Positions 44,363-54,522 are shown, counted from the first letter of the stretch. The stretch: DNA of 64,000 nt from an uncultured Alphaproteobacteria bacterium (GCA_958431225.1 OY288107.1:310001-374000), one strand, 5' to 3'. Translations and numbers: made by a program. Notes: generated by a model from the letters alone, not told the origin.

Positions 44363-45418
44363 ATGGCAAATGTCGTGCTAAAAGATATTATCAAGCGTTT
44401 CGGGTCGGTGCAGGTGATTCACGGCATTGATGTTTCCATTGCTGATGGTGAGTTTATCGTCATTGTAGGCCCGTCAGGTTGCGGCAAATCAACATTGCTA
44501 CGCATGGTTGCGGGGCTTGAAACCGTCAGTTCAGGCGATATTTTCATCGGTGATGAAGCCGTCAAAGATAAAGAACCCATGGAACGTGATATCGCCATGG
44601 TGTTTCAAAATTACGCGCTCTATCCGCATATGAGTGTGCGCCAGAATATGGCTTACGGGCTAAAAATTGCCGGTGTGCCAAAGGACGAAATCCGCCAGAA
44701 AGTTGATGAAGCTGCCCGCCTTTTGGAGTTGACTTTATTATTAGACCGCAAGCCACGGCAATTATCCGGCGGGCAACGCCAACGGGTGGCGATGGGGCGG
44801 GCATTGGTGCGGGAGCCAAAGGTGTTTTTGTTTGATGAACCGCTATCCAATTTGGATGCAAAATTGCGCGTTCAGATGCGGTTGGAAATTAAAGAATTGC
44901 AAAATAAATTAGGCATCACATCGCTTTATGTCACCCATGATCAGGTAGAAGCCATGACCATGGCTGACCGCATGATTGTGATGAATGAAGGCGTGGCGGA
45001 ACAAATCGGCACGCCACTTGATGTTTATGAGATGCCCCGCACGTTATTCGCGGCGCAATTTATCGGTAGCCCCGCTATGAATATCTTTGATGCGCGGGTG
45101 GAAAAAGGACAAGTGCGCTTGGGGAAAATTGCCTTGGGCAAAACAAAATGTAAAACTGGCGCGGTCAAGCTCGGCATCCGCCCTGAACATTTTATACCCG
45201 CCAAACAGGGCAAGCTGAAAGTAAAGCTGAAAATCGCTGAGCCATTAGGGGCGAATACATTGATTTATGGCGAAGTCGCAGACACCAATCTACCCATCGT
45301 CATCAGCCTCGCCGGCGTGCATCAAATTGATGGCAATAATGACATAATGGGGTTTTCGGTGGATAAGGCGCATATTCATCTCTTTGATGCACCAAGCGGC
45401 AAGCGATTGGCAGATTGA
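44363..45418 (+). CDS. ugpC: Glycerol-3-phosphate ABC importer ATPase
   Basis: A 351-residue ATPase: [31 protein letters not shown], Walker [11 protein letters not shown]-loop VFQNYALYP, signature [14 protein letters not shown], Walker [23 protein letters not shown], and C-terminal regulatory domain. The longer frame upstream lies inside ugpE and is not used. Its TGA overlaps the ATG of ugpQ by one base. Confidence 0.95.
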   Translation: MANVVLKDIIKRFGSVQVIHGIDVSIADGEFIVIVGPSGCGKSTLLRMVAGLETVSSGDIFIGDEAVKDKEPMERDIAMVFQNYALYPHMSVRQNMAYGLKIAGVPKDEIRQKVDEAARLLELTLLLDRKPRQLSGGQRQRVAMGRALVREPKVFLFDEPLSNLDAKLRVQMRLEIKELQNKLGITSLYVTHDQVEAMTMADRMIVMNEGVAEQIGTPLDVYEMPRTLFAAQFIGSPAMNIFDARVEKGQVRLGKIALGKTKCKTGAVKLGIRPEHFIPAKQGKLKVKLKIAEPLGANTLIYGEVADTNLPIVISLAGVHQIDGNNDIMGFSVDKAHIHLFDAPSGKRLAD

Positions 45419-46347
45419 TGGGCTATGCACAAATAGATGCTTTCAGGGGCGATGCGAATACGATTCGTGTGATTGGGCATCGCGGGGCGCGCGGGATTTT
45501 GCCTGAAAATAGCATGATTGGATTTAACTTCGCGCTTTCCATTGGCATTGACCTTCTTGAATTTGATGTTCTGCTGACTCGAGATAATGTCCCAGTCATC
45601 ACGCATAATCACGAATTAAACGCCGCCGCCATTCGCGGGCCCGATGGCAAGTTTCTCAATGGCGCGGGGGTCAGGGTCGCCGCGCTAAGCATTGACGATA
45701 TAAAGGGTTTTGATATTGGGCGCTTGGATGGGCATACGGATTACGGGCGCAGATTTCCCGAACAAGCCCAGATAGATGGCGTGCGCCTACCCCAATTATC
45801 CGAGCTTCTGCAATTAGTATCGCAGCCACAATATCAGCATGTCTGCCTGATGGTTGAAATGAAATCAGACCCAAATGCCGCCGATGAAAAGGCACGCGAA
45901 AAGCTAGTTTCAGTCGTTGCCAATGCCATACGCCAAGCTGGTCTTACCAACCGCACCCTACTTCATAGTTTTGATTGGACGCTACTTGCCGAATGTAAAA
46001 AGCAGGGCATAGATATGCCGACCTCATTTCTAACCCAATCAAAGCACCATGCGGATGATATCGGTGACGAATCGGCACTGCACATCATGCCGAATTTAAG
46101 CACGCTATCCATACCTGACGAGGTGAAAAAAGCGGGCGGGGCGTTGTGGTGTCCGCATTTCAGGGATATTTCCAAAGACCAGCTCCTGCGCGCCAAAGAT
46201 TTGGGGCTATGCGTAGCGGTGTGGACGGTGAATGAGCCAGATGACATTGATGCGATGATTGATCTGCACGTGGATGCGATTGTCACCGATTATCCCGGGC
46301 GCGTGCAGAGGCAATTATCAGATAGGGGATGGCTATGGGCGCGCTAA
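45418..46347 (+). CDS. ugpQ: Glycerophosphodiester phosphodiesterase
   Basis: A 309-residue cytoplasmic GDPD enzyme without a signal peptide. Catalytic motif VIGHRGARGILPENSMIGFNFAL with LLEFDVLLTRDNVPVITHNHE supplies the two His, Glu and Asp residues. It hydrolyses imported glycerophosphodiesters to glycerol 3-phosphate and an alcohol such as inositol, glycerol, choline or ethanolamine. The start at 45418 shares a base with the ugpC stop. Glycerol 3-phosphate can go on to glpD. Confidence 0.93.
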   Translation: MGYAQIDAFRGDANTIRVIGHRGARGILPENSMIGFNFALSIGIDLLEFDVLLTRDNVPVITHNHELNAAAIRGPDGKFLNGAGVRVAALSIDDIKGFDIGRLDGHTDYGRRFPEQAQIDGVRLPQLSELLQLVSQPQYQHVCLMVEMKSDPNAADEKAREKLVSVVANAIRQAGLTNRTLLHSFDWTLLAECKKQGIDMPTSFLTQSKHHADDIGDESALHIMPNLSTLSIPDEVKKAGGALWCPHFRDISKDQLLRAKDLGLCVAVWTVNEPDDIDAMIDLHVDAIVTDYPGRVQRQLSDRGWLWAR

Positions 46348-46393
46348 AGGCAGATTGTTGTCTGCTACGCTGGGCGCGACGCTTGCATTTTTC

Positions 46394-48055
46394 ATGGTGA
46401 TTTTCAATTTTGTTTTGGAATTGGGCGGGGCAATTATTTTGTTGCTGTTCGCTGTGCGGATGGTGCGGACAGGCATCATGCGCGCCTATGGCGCATCGTT
46501 CCGCCGTATTATGACCGCTTCACAAGCACGGTTGCGGGCAACGATTGTCGGGGTTATGCTTGCTGTGATTATGCAAAGTTCGGTTGCGGTTGCGATGCTC
46601 GTCGCCGGATTTGTCAGTGCGGGCGCGCTTTCATTTCAGCTCGGCTTATCGGCGGTGTTAGGTGCCGAATTGGGGTCAGCCTTGATTATACAATTTCTCA
46701 GCATGGATATTGGCTGGCTAGCATCGGTGCTTTTGGTGGCAGGAGGCATTTTATTTTTGCGCGACCATTCGGGGCGGTTGAAACAGATTGGGCGTGTCTG
46801 TCTTGGCGTTGCGCTTATCATGATTGCGCTTGAATTCATCCGCCATGCGGCGCTACCCATCCATGACAATGCTTTTGTGCCGCAGATTTATGTGTTTCTT
46901 GAGCATGATTTTCTCACCGCTTTCATATTAGGGGCGGTGCTGACATTTTTGATGCATTCATCGGTTGCTTCGGTGTTGTTATTTGCGACTTTGGTTATGA
47001 CTGGCACTTTGCCGTTGATGGCGGGGATTTCGCTGATGCTAGGGGCAAATCTAGGGTCTGCCCTTTTGCCCGTGTGGTTGAGCCGTTCCATGCAACCAAC
47101 GGCACGGCATATACCCATCGTCAATGCGTTTTTGAAAGGCGGGGCGGCGATTATCATGGTCATCATTGTGAATCAGTTTCCCATCATCAAAGCACTGCCA
47201 GATTTCGGCGCTGGTCAGACGATGATTCTCGGGCATGTTCTCTTTAATCTGAGCCTGCTTGTGTTTGTGCCGTTTAGCGGTGTTCTGGGGCGGTGGATAG
47301 AACGCTTATCGCCTAAACAAGCCAATGACCTAGACGACATACCGCCGCATCATCGGTCAGTTTTAGATGCCGATGCGCGCAATGACCCAGAATTGGCAAT
47401 CATAGGCATCAGGCGTGAGATACAACGTATGCTCACCATTTTGGAAGAAATGTTTCTGCCTGTCATGGGTTTGTTGGAAAATTTTGACAAAAAATTAATG
47501 AAGCGCATTGTTGAAAAAGACGTCCTCGTCAATGAGGCACTAGACGGAATCAGATATTACATTACCGACCGTTCAGCCGAGACTTTACCACCAGAAAAGG
47601 AAGAAGATTTGCGCCATTTGTTAGAATTCGCCATCGCATTGGAATCCGCCGGCGATGTGATATCGGGGAAATTGTTGAAGCTCGCCGCCGCCAGAGCGAA
47701 ATCTGATATCCGATTCTCTGTTGATGGATTGGCTGAGTTGCGCGCGATGCATGATCAGATTGTGGCGAATATGACACTAGCGAATAACCTGCTCATTTCT
47801 GAAGATGTCGGCATGGCACGGCGTTTGTTAGAAGAAAAAAACAACTTTACCCATCGCCAACGCAAAAGCCGAAAAAACCATTTAGCAAGACTAGCAAAGG
47901 GATTGACGGAAAGCCTGGAATCAAGCGACCTGCATCTTGAAACTGGGCTAGCATTCAAAGAATTCAACAGCCATATTGCCTCCATCGCCTATCCAACCTT
48001 GTCGGGTCAGGGACAATTACTCGAATCGCGCCTAGTCCAGCTGAAATCATTTTGA
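46394..48055 (+). CDS. Na/Pi cotransporter-family protein with PhoU-like domain (YjbB type)
   Basis: A membrane protein of about 553 residues. Two inverted Na_Pi repeats carry the MQSSVAVAMLVAGFVSAG and MHSSVASVLLFATLVMTG motifs. A PhoU-like helical domain (about 330-540) follows, beginning near ELAIIGIRREIQRMLTILEEMF. E. coli YjbB of the same layout exports phosphate. Directly behind ugpQ, it may export Pi freed by organophosphate use. The start is uncertain: ATG 46394 has no clear ribosome site, and the frame is open further upstream into ugpQ. Confidence 0.87.
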   Translation: MVIFNFVLELGGAIILLLFAVRMVRTGIMRAYGASFRRIMTASQARLRATIVGVMLAVIMQSSVAVAMLVAGFVSAGALSFQLGLSAVLGAELGSALIIQFLSMDIGWLASVLLVAGGILFLRDHSGRLKQIGRVCLGVALIMIALEFIRHAALPIHDNAFVPQIYVFLEHDFLTAFILGAVLTFLMHSSVASVLLFATLVMTGTLPLMAGISLMLGANLGSALLPVWLSRSMQPTARHIPIVNAFLKGGAAIIMVIIVNQFPIIKALPDFGAGQTMILGHVLFNLSLLVFVPFSGVLGRWIERLSPKQANDLDDIPPHHRSVLDADARNDPELAIIGIRREIQRMLTILEEMFLPVMGLLENFDKKLMKRIVEKDVLVNEALDGIRYYITDRSAETLPPEKEEDLRHLLEFAIALESAGDVISGKLLKLAAARAKSDIRFSVDGLAELRAMHDQIVANMTLANNLLISEDVGMARRLLEEKNNFTHRQRKSRKNHLARLAKGLTESLESSDLHLETGLAFKEFNSHIASIAYPTLSGQGQLLESRLVQLKSF

Positions 48056-48064
48056 AGCGAGCAA

Positions 48065-49177
48065 TCAATTTTCGCTGATCTGATAGGTTGATGCTTCAAG
48101 CCATTCTGGGTTGATTTCCACGCCCCAACCCGGTGCGTCCGAAACATGGGCATGTCCATCGGTTATAGTGTAGGGGGTTTCGGTGAATAGCCCTTCTTGC
48201 CATGGGTAGTAATCACTGCCCTCAATGGAAAATTCTAGGTATTTTCCAGCATTGGGAATCGCCCGCAACAAATGCATAGTGAATAGCGTTACCATGGAAA
48301 GATTGGCGCAATGGGGGGTTACTGGTAGCCCTGCTTCTGCCGCCATACGGCATACGCGCAAGGTGCGGCAGATTCCGCCTAGATATAGGATGTCTGGTTG
48401 GACGATATCAACCGCCCGCATGGCGATCATTCTTTGCCATGTGGGGAGGTCGCAATCTTGTTCGCCGCCGCTTACGTCAATGTCTAGTGCTTCGGTGACT
48501 TGTTTGGTTTGTTCTAGCTCCCAATAGGGGCAGGGTTCTTCAAAATGCTTGAAGCCGTGATCTTCAAGCATGCGTCCAATTTCAATGGCGCGGTCGGGGC
48601 TATAGCAACTATTGGCATCAATTAGTAAATCCGCGCCATCGCCTAGCCCTTTTTGCATGGCGGGGATGATTGCTTCGGTGCGTCCTTGCCATTCGTCTTG
48701 GTTGCGCCCGACTTCTGCCCCTGCTCTTACTTTGAATGCGTCAAAGCCATAGGTGTCGCGCAAGGCTTGCATTCGTTTGACTTCATCGGCTGGCGTGATG
48801 TCGCGTTTCATGGAACTGGCATAGGCGCGGATTGCCCCCGGCGTGCCGCCTAATAGACTTGTTACCGGCTTGCCCGCCAATTTGCCGCGCAGATCCCAAA
48901 TTGCTGTATCAACGCCTCCTATCGCCCGCCGTAGATATGACCCGGGGAATTTATGTTCGCGTTCGGTCACTAAATCTAGCAAATCGTCAAGGTCGGTTGT
49001 GTCCTGCCCCAACATTGCCCCCAGCATCCATGGGGCGACCTGTCTGTGCAAAATCTGGCAGGTGATGTCGCTGTGATAGGTGGAAACCTGCCCCCAACCT
49101 TGCGCGCCTTCGGTGGTGGTGACGCGGACAAAGCCTACATATTGATTGCTAAATGTTTCAATGGATTTTAATATCAT
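48065..49177 (-). CDS. Enolase-superfamily (mandelate racemase/muconate lactonizing) enzyme
   Basis: A 370-residue enzyme of the MR/MLE group. Metal ligands are Asp in LLIDANSCY, Glu in HFEEPCP and Glu in SGGEQD. The second-strand base motif reads FKVRAG (Lys-x-Arg), and the His-Asp dyad appears as VQPDILYLGGI and TPHCANLS. This pattern fits an acid-sugar dehydratase or epimerase of the MR branch; the substrate is not known. GTG-ATG precede the frame; ATG 49177 is chosen. It is the last gene of the Pot-type operon. Confidence 0.9.
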   Translation of the reverse strand: MILKSIETFSNQYVGFVRVTTTEGAQGWGQVSTYHSDITCQILHRQVAPWMLGAMLGQDTTDLDDLLDLVTEREHKFPGSYLRRAIGGVDTAIWDLRGKLAGKPVTSLLGGTPGAIRAYASSMKRDITPADEVKRMQALRDTYGFDAFKVRAGAEVGRNQDEWQGRTEAIIPAMQKGLGDGADLLIDANSCYSPDRAIEIGRMLEDHGFKHFEEPCPYWELEQTKQVTEALDIDVSGGEQDCDLPTWQRMIAMRAVDIVQPDILYLGGICRTLRVCRMAAEAGLPVTPHCANLSMVTLFTMHLLRAIPNAGKYLEFSIEGSDYYPWQEGLFTETPYTITDGHAHVSDAPGWGVEINPEWLEASTYQISEN

Positions 49178-49201
49178 CACTATATCGGAAGGGCGGGGCG
49201 G

Positions 49202-50020
49202 TTACGATTTTCCGCGCCCAAAAATCTGGGCAAGCACCATCAGCAATGTTGTTAGAATAATCATAATCGTTGAAATCGCCGCGATGGTGGGGTCAATCTG
49301 GTCGCGTAGGGCGTTAAACATATTGCGCGTCAAAGTCGGGTTATCGCCGCCTGAAATAAATAGCGCAATGACGACCTCATCAAATGAAGTGAGAAAAGAT
49401 AGCAAAGCACTCGTCACAACGGCAAAGCGAATCTGCGGTAGGGTTATGGTCAAAAAGGCTTTCCAGCGTGGCGCGCCTAGCGAACGTGCGGCGTTTTCTT
49501 GATTCATATCATAGCTTTGCAAAGCCGCCCCGGTCACAATCACCACCAAAGGCACCGCCAAAATGCTATGCGCTAACACCAACCCAGTTAAGGTGTAGAG
49601 AATCTTTAGTTTGACAAAAGCATAGAACGCCCCAACAGCCACCAGAACCACCGGCACCATCATCGGCATAATCATCATGACAAAAGCCATGCGCAAAAAC
49701 GGAATGCGTGATGTATGCAATCCATACGCCGCCAGAATGCCAATCGGTGTTGCGACTAGCATGGTCAAAAATGCCGCTTTCAATGAAGTGCGCGTTGCCA
49801 GCATCCATTCGGATGAACCCAGATAATGTGCATACCAGCGCGTTGACCAGACATCAGGCGGAAATTGCAGATATTGCGAATCCGAAAATGACATCGGAAT
49901 GACAATCAATGTTGGCACCACTAGCAAAAACATAATGATGCTTGCCAGAATATATAGCCATAGCCTTTGCCCGTGCGAAATTTGGGTTTCGGTTGCCGAT
50001 TTATGTAGCCATTTGAACAT
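49202..50020 (-). CDS. ABC importer permease, PotC type
   Basis: A 272-residue permease with segments LWLYILASIIMFLLVVPTLIVIPMSFSDS..., EAA loop ENAARSLGAPRWKAFLTITLPQIRFA and the SFDEVVIALFISGGDNPTLTRNMF stretch typical of PotC-like proteins. It begins at the stop of the PotB-like gene with a one-base overlap. Confidence 0.93.
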   Translation of the reverse strand: MFKWLHKSATETQISHGQRLWLYILASIIMFLLVVPTLIVIPMSFSDSQYLQFPPDVWSTRWYAHYLGSSEWMLATRTSLKAAFLTMLVATPIGILAAYGLHTSRIPFLRMAFVMMIMPMMVPVVLVAVGAFYAFVKLKILYTLTGLVLAHSILAVPLVVIVTGAALQSYDMNQENAARSLGAPRWKAFLTITLPQIRFAVVTSALLSFLTSFDEVVIALFISGGDNPTLTRNMFNALRDQIDPTIAAISTIMIILTTLLMVLAQIFGRGKS

Positions 50021-50919
50021 TACTGCCCGCCCCCGACCATGTTCTTAAAATTCAAAAACCGCGAGGCAATCCACAAAATAGACATCGTTAGCACCAGCAA
50101 CACAACGCCAAGCGCACTCGCCGCCCCCCAATTCACAAATAACTCAATGTTGGAGACAATTTTCATGGATACAAGGATGACTTTACCGCCCCCCAGAACC
50201 GCCGGGGTGACAAAAAACCCGAGACATAAAACAAAAACCATCAACGCCCCGGCAAATAATCCCGGGGTAGATAGCGGAAAAAACACCGTCCAAAACGCCC
50301 GCACCGGACTCGCCCCAAGATTGGATGACGCTTTCAGGTAATCTTTATCAATGGCTTTCATGGCACCATAAGTTGGCAAGATCAGAAATGGCAACATAAT
50401 ATGCACCATGCCAATCAATGTGCCGTTCAAATTATGCACAAATTTAAGCGGTTCATCCCACAGCCCTATAGACATCGCCCATTCATTAACCAGCCCCCTT
50501 TTTTGCAACAAAACAAGCCAAGCATAGGTGCGCACCAACAGCGATGTCCAGAACGGCAATAGCACCGTAATCAGACACAGATTGGCAAGGCGTTGGGGCA
50601 GTTGTGCCATGAAATAGGCAAGCGGATAGCCAATCAGAATGCAGATGGCGGTGGTGAGGAAACTGACCTGAAAAGTCGTGCGGAAAATGCGTGCGTAAGA
50701 TTTGCTTTCAATCATACGCTGATAGTTTTCGAGCGAAAACGAACCATCAGCACCGACAAAAGACACATAAAATAACCAACCGACAGGAATCACCAAAATC
50801 ACCAGAATCAACAACAAAGCCGGGGAAGCAAGACCGAATAATTTTAATTTTTCCAGCCGTTCATCGCGGCGTAGCCCGGCGGCATGATTATCGGAATTTG
50901 TCATTGGCGGTGCTTGCAT
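50020..50919 (-). CDS. ABC importer permease, PotB type
   Basis: A 299-residue permease: first segment LFGLASPALLLILVILVIPVGWLFYVSFV, LLPFWTSLLVRTYAWLVLLQKRG, and EAA loop DYLKASSNLGASPVRAFWTVFFPLSTPG, all characteristic of polyamine/opine-type (PotB) importers. ATG 50919 or 50904 may be used. It is 13 nt after the ATPase gene. Confidence 0.93.
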   Translation of the reverse strand: MQAPPMTNSDNHAAGLRRDERLEKLKLFGLASPALLLILVILVIPVGWLFYVSFVGADGSFSLENYQRMIESKSYARIFRTTFQVSFLTTAICILIGYPLAYFMAQLPQRLANLCLITVLLPFWTSLLVRTYAWLVLLQKRGLVNEWAMSIGLWDEPLKFVHNLNGTLIGMVHIMLPFLILPTYGAMKAIDKDYLKASSNLGASPVRAFWTVFFPLSTPGLFAGALMVFVLCLGFFVTPAVLGGGKVILVSMKIVSNIELFVNWGAASALGVVLLVLTMSILWIASRFLNFKNMVGGGQ

Positions 50920-50932
50920 CTTACTTCAACCT

Positions 50933-52003
50933 TCAATCCGCAATAATAATGGTATCGGCGGCATCAAGCCCTAATTTGACCTTGGCGCCCAGTTTCGGCA
51001 GTTTGGTGTAGCGGTCGCCTTTGATGGTGCCACGAACAGCGACCTCCGCACCGCCCGCGAGTTCGGCATAAAGTAGAAAACTTTCGCCTTGATAGACGAG
51101 GTTTGAAACTTTTGCGGTAAATATATTGGTGTTTTTTCCCGCCTTTCCCTCAATCAGGCTGATGCGTTCCGGGCGCATCATGACGCTCAGATTTTCGGCT
51201 TTAGGCACGGGGCTATCGGTTTTGAGGGTAATCCCGCCCGCTTTTAGACTCCGCCCCGATTTTTCAACCGCAAGGAATGTCGAATCGCCAATAAAATCGG
51301 CAACGAATTTATTTTGCGGGTGGTCGTAAAGTTCCTGCGGGGTTGCTAATTGCATAATCTCCCCATGGTTCAACACGGCAATGCGGTCAGACATGGTTAG
51401 GGCTTCACGTTGGTCGTGGGTCACATAGACCGTGGTCATGCCTAGTCGGTCATGCAGACGGCGTAATTCAATCTGCATCTGGTCGCGCAGTTTTTTATCA
51501 AGGGCGGAAAGCGGTTCATCCATCAGCAGAATGCGTGGTTCAAAAACGATTGACCGCGCCAATGCCACCCGTTGTTTCTGCCCCCCGGAAAGCTGGTCAA
51601 TGCGGCGTTGCCCCAACCCCTCCAACTGCACCAAATCAAGGGCGTTTTCTACGCGCGCATCAATTTCTTTTTTCGGTATTTTGCGCAATTTTAGCGGATA
51701 GCCAACATTGCCCGCCACCGTCATATGCGGGAAAAGCGCGTAATTTTGGAACACCATGCCGAGGTCGCGTTGATGGGGGGGTTTCCTTATGACCTCATCA
51801 GCACCGAAACGGAGCGAGCCAGCATCCGGGCGTGTGAATCCCGCCAACACCATCAGAAGCGTGGTTTTGCCCGAACCTGAAGGCCCTAGCAGGGTTAGAA
51901 ACTCACCGCTTTTCACATCAAGCGAAACATCATTTAACGCAAAAACCTGACCATATTTTTTGGTCACATTGCGGATGGTAATGGGAAGGGCTGCTGTATT
52001 CAT
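50933..52003 (-). CDS. ABC importer ATPase, PotA type
   Basis: A 356-residue ATPase. Walker A GPSGSGKTT, Q-loop VFQNYALFPHMTV, signature LSGGQKQRVALARS, Walker B ILLMDEPLSALDKKLRDQMQIELR, VTHDQREALTMSDR, and a C-terminal TOBE domain with LSVMMRPERISLIEG. The PHMTV and LDKKLR forms mark the PotA branch rather than MalK. ATG 52003 is preferred over a TTG two codons earlier; no strong ribosome site is seen. Confidence 0.93.
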   Translation of the reverse strand: MNTAALPITIRNVTKKYGQVFALNDVSLDVKSGEFLTLLGPSGSGKTTLLMVLAGFTRPDAGSLRFGADEVIRKPPHQRDLGMVFQNYALFPHMTVAGNVGYPLKLRKIPKKEIDARVENALDLVQLEGLGQRRIDQLSGGQKQRVALARSIVFEPRILLMDEPLSALDKKLRDQMQIELRRLHDRLGMTTVYVTHDQREALTMSDRIAVLNHGEIMQLATPQELYDHPQNKFVADFIGDSTFLAVEKSGRSLKAGGITLKTDSPVPKAENLSVMMRPERISLIEGKAGKNTNIFTAKVSNLVYQGESFLLYAELAGGAEVAVRGTIKGDRYTKLPKLGAKVKLGLDAADTIIIAD

Positions 52004-52030
52004 GTTCAATCAAACTTGTCATAGAAAGTT

Positions 52031-52057
52031 GCCACGAGGCAATAATAGCCCCGTGGC
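52031..52057 (-). other. Stem-loop after the Pot-type binding-protein gene
   Basis: GCCACG and GGC arms pair with GCC and CGTGGC, with one A-C mismatch and a 7-nt loop. It lies between the binding-protein stop at 52067 and the ATPase gene, and has the same build as the stem-loop at 8105-8135. Confidence 0.7.
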
Positions 52058-52066
52058 GGTGCTTGC

Positions 52067-53110
52067 CTATTCAGTCAGCATTTCCTGATACAGTTCAGAC
52101 GCCGTTTTTTCCCATTTTTCATACCATGCGAGCGAAACTGGCACTTGTAATGCTACATTCTCTGGCGATGATGGTAGGCTGGCAGCGGTTGCCGCATCAA
52201 TCTCACCCGTTTCATACGCCGCCGCATTGGTTGGTCCATAGGTGATATATTTCGGCATATCATCTTGGTATTCAGGCTTGGAAATCTCAGCAATAAATTG
52301 CATTGCCGCATCACGATTAGGCGCGCCTTTGGGGATGGCAAAACAATCATAGTCAAGCAAGGCTTGATTGTAGCTATATTTAATTTTCCCGCCATCGCCT
52401 CGGGCAACGTCAAAGCGTCCGTTCCATCCCGTTGACATATCCACTTCGCCATCTTTCATCAGCTGGGCGTGTTGTGCCCCTGAAGTCCAGAAAACATCAA
52501 TATGCGGTTTGAGTTCACGAATTTTATTGATTGCCCGTTCAATGCCTTCTTTGGAATCGAGGACTTTATAGACATCTTCAGGGGCGACACCATCCGCCAT
52601 GATAGCGGGTTCAAGCGCCCCATGAACTTTGGCACGATACGAACGTGTGCCGGGGAATTTTTTCACATCAAAGAAATCCGCCCAATTTTTAGGACCGTTA
52701 TCGCCATAGGTTTCGGTATTCCAAGCATAGACCGTTGAAAAAACAATCGTGCCGACACAATAATCGGTATAGAGATTGGGATAGAAATCGGAAACATCAA
52801 TGATGCTGTAATCCAATTTTTCCAATATCCCTTCCGCCGCACCACGCGCGGCAGACCCGGCACTAGGGCTGACAACGTCATAGGTTACCTGCCCCGAAGT
52901 CACCTGCAACCTGACATCAGACATACCGCCAAAGGTTTCTTGCTTGACGCGAATGCCGGTATTGGCGGCGGCAGGTTCAAAAAGTGCTTTGCTTTGGGCA
53001 TCTTGATACGAGCCGCCCCAAGATGCAACGGTCACAGTTTTTTCCTGCGCCATTGCTGTGGTCGCCAGAATACTAGCCCCCATTGCTAAAAGTGTTCTGA
53101 TCTTCAACAT
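52067..53110 (-). CDS. ABC importer binding protein, PotD type
   Basis: A 347-residue periplasmic protein with signal peptide IRTLLAMGASILATTAMA. The mature N-terminus KTVTVASWGGSYQDAQSKALFEPA and later segments TYDVVSPSAGSAARGAAEG and WNGRFDVARGDGGKIKYSYNQ fit the family 8/PotD group that binds polyamines, opines and other small cations or acids. GGGAGAA precedes ATG 53110; the frame is open further upstream into the oxidase gene but lacks a start there. Ligand unknown. Confidence 0.93.
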   Translation of the reverse strand: MLKIRTLLAMGASILATTAMAQEKTVTVASWGGSYQDAQSKALFEPAAANTGIRVKQETFGGMSDVRLQVTSGQVTYDVVSPSAGSAARGAAEGILEKLDYSIIDVSDFYPNLYTDYCVGTIVFSTVYAWNTETYGDNGPKNWADFFDVKKFPGTRSYRAKVHGALEPAIMADGVAPEDVYKVLDSKEGIERAINKIRELKPHIDVFWTSGAQHAQLMKDGEVDMSTGWNGRFDVARGDGGKIKYSYNQALLDYDCFAIPKGAPNRDAAMQFIAEISKPEYQDDMPKYITYGPTNAAAYETGEIDAATAASLPSSPENVALQVPVSLAWYEKWEKTASELYQEMLTE

Positions 53111-53211
53111 TTTGTTCTCCCTTTCGTAAAGTTGTTCATGTTTATGAGATCGTTGTTGCCCTATTTCTAGCACCGAAAGCCTGATAACTGCAACATCCAA
53201 TTTGAATTTAT

Positions 53212-54522
53212 CTATTTGAAGCGCATCGCTTTCCGACATTGCGCGCGGTCGCGCCAGCGATAAAATGCTACGAGGGGCGGTAGAAACCACGGCTTGCCCG
53301 AATAAAGCGGGCGCGTTGGAAAGGCAAGCCCATCAAGTGCGGCGCGATCCTGCCCCAAAATTTTCTGTCCAATCCGCATCCCCAAATAACTTGCCGAGGA
53401 GATGCCTGACCCGCAATATCCCATGGCATAATGGATGCCGTTATGCGTGCCGATATGGGGTAACTCATCAAAACTATAGGCGACTTTGCCCATCCATGAA
53501 TGCGTGATTTGATAGGCGTGTAAATCGGGAAACATACGGCACATATCGGCAAAAAGCCGCGGTGCTGATATGGCAGGGTCGGTTTCATTTGCCGAAACAC
53601 GCCCGCCGAAAAGCACGCGCTTGCGGTCGGGGGATGGGCGGAAATAATAGACGACTTTGCGCGTATCGCTGATGATTCGGTCTTTGGGGAACAGCCTATC
53701 CATGAGCGCACGGGGTAGCGGTTCGGTGGCAATGATATAACTGCCAATGGGAATCACCCGCCGTTTGAGCCATGGGGTTATGGTGCCTGTATAGCCGTTG
53801 GTTGCTACGATGACTTCCTTTGCGGCGATGGTGGCTTTCGGGGTTTGCACGGCGAAGCCGCTTGCGGTTTTGGTGATTTTGGTGGCGGGGCAATGCCCTT
53901 TTATCAGAACCCCTGCCGCCACCGCCGCCCGCAATAAACCCTGATGATATTTTGCCGGGTCAAGCGAAGCGTGATGCGGGAACACCACCCCGCCAAAATA
54001 GGCATCAGTGCCTAATTCGTGATGCTGTTCGTGGCGGGGGATGATTTCTGCATCAATGCCTTCATGTTGGCGGAGTTGTTGTGCTTGCTGTGCCAATGCG
54101 TCAAAATGTTTAGGCGTGTGCGCCCCATGAAAACGTCCGCAACGTTGGAAATTGCAATCAATCTGTTCGCTTGCGATGCGTTCCTCAATCCAATCAAGGG
54201 CGTGTTTGCCGATATCGCGGATGGCTTTTGCTTTGCTGTGTCCGTATTTTCGCGTGAGTTTTTTGAGCGATGGTTTGATGCTCGTGCTAATCTGCCCGCC
54301 ATTGCGGGTGCTGCATCCCCATCCCGGCACCTCAGCATCCAAAACCAGCGTAGACCGCCCGCCGCGCACCAATTCAAGTCCCGCATTAAGCCCCGTATAA
54401 CCCGCCCCAATAATCACCACATCAACCGAGGCAGGCAAAACAGCACCATCATCAGCAAATACAGGCAACCCCTCAAGCCAATACGCATCCGCTTTCCAAC
54501 CATCAGCCAGTATTGACGGCAT
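53212..54522 (-). CDS. FAD-dependent amine/amino-acid oxidase (DAO, PuuB-like)
   Basis: A 436-residue flavoenzyme. N-terminal FAD motif VDVVIIGAGYTGLNAGLELVRGG, then GWGCSTRNGGQIS and a C-terminal FAD contact YAMGYCGSGISSASYLG. This is the DadA/PuuB layout: oxidation of an amine or N-substituted amino acid. GGGAGGGG stands before ATG 54522. It is followed by the Pot-type importer genes, so the imported compound probably carries an oxidisable amine (inference). Confidence 0.92.
   Translation of the reverse strand: MPSILADGWKADAYWLEGLPVFADDGAVLPASVDVVIIGAGYTGLNAGLELVRGGRSTLVLDAEVPGWGCSTRNGGQISTSIKPSLKKLTRKYGHSKAKAIRDIGKHALDWIEERIASEQIDCNFQRCGRFHGAHTPKHFDALAQQAQQLRQHEGIDAEIIPRHEQHHELGTDAYFGGVVFPHHASLDPAKYHQGLLRAAVAAGVLIKGHCPATKITKTASGFAVQTPKATIAAKEVIVATNGYTGTITPWLKRRVIPIGSYIIATEPLPRALMDRLFPKDRIISDTRKVVYYFRPSPDRKRVLFGGRVSANETDPAISAPRLFADMCRMFPDLHAYQITHSWMGKVAYSFDELPHIGTHNGIHYAMGYCGSGISSASYLGMRIGQKILGQDRAALDGLAFPTRPLYSGKPWFLPPLVAFYRWRDRAQCRKAMRFK

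Noticed and set aside
46328-46394. ATGGCTATG start pair just before the ugpQ stop as the start of the Na/Pi transporter
   Set aside because: These ATGs are in a third frame that soon ends; the transporter frame has its first ATG after the ugpQ stop at 46394.
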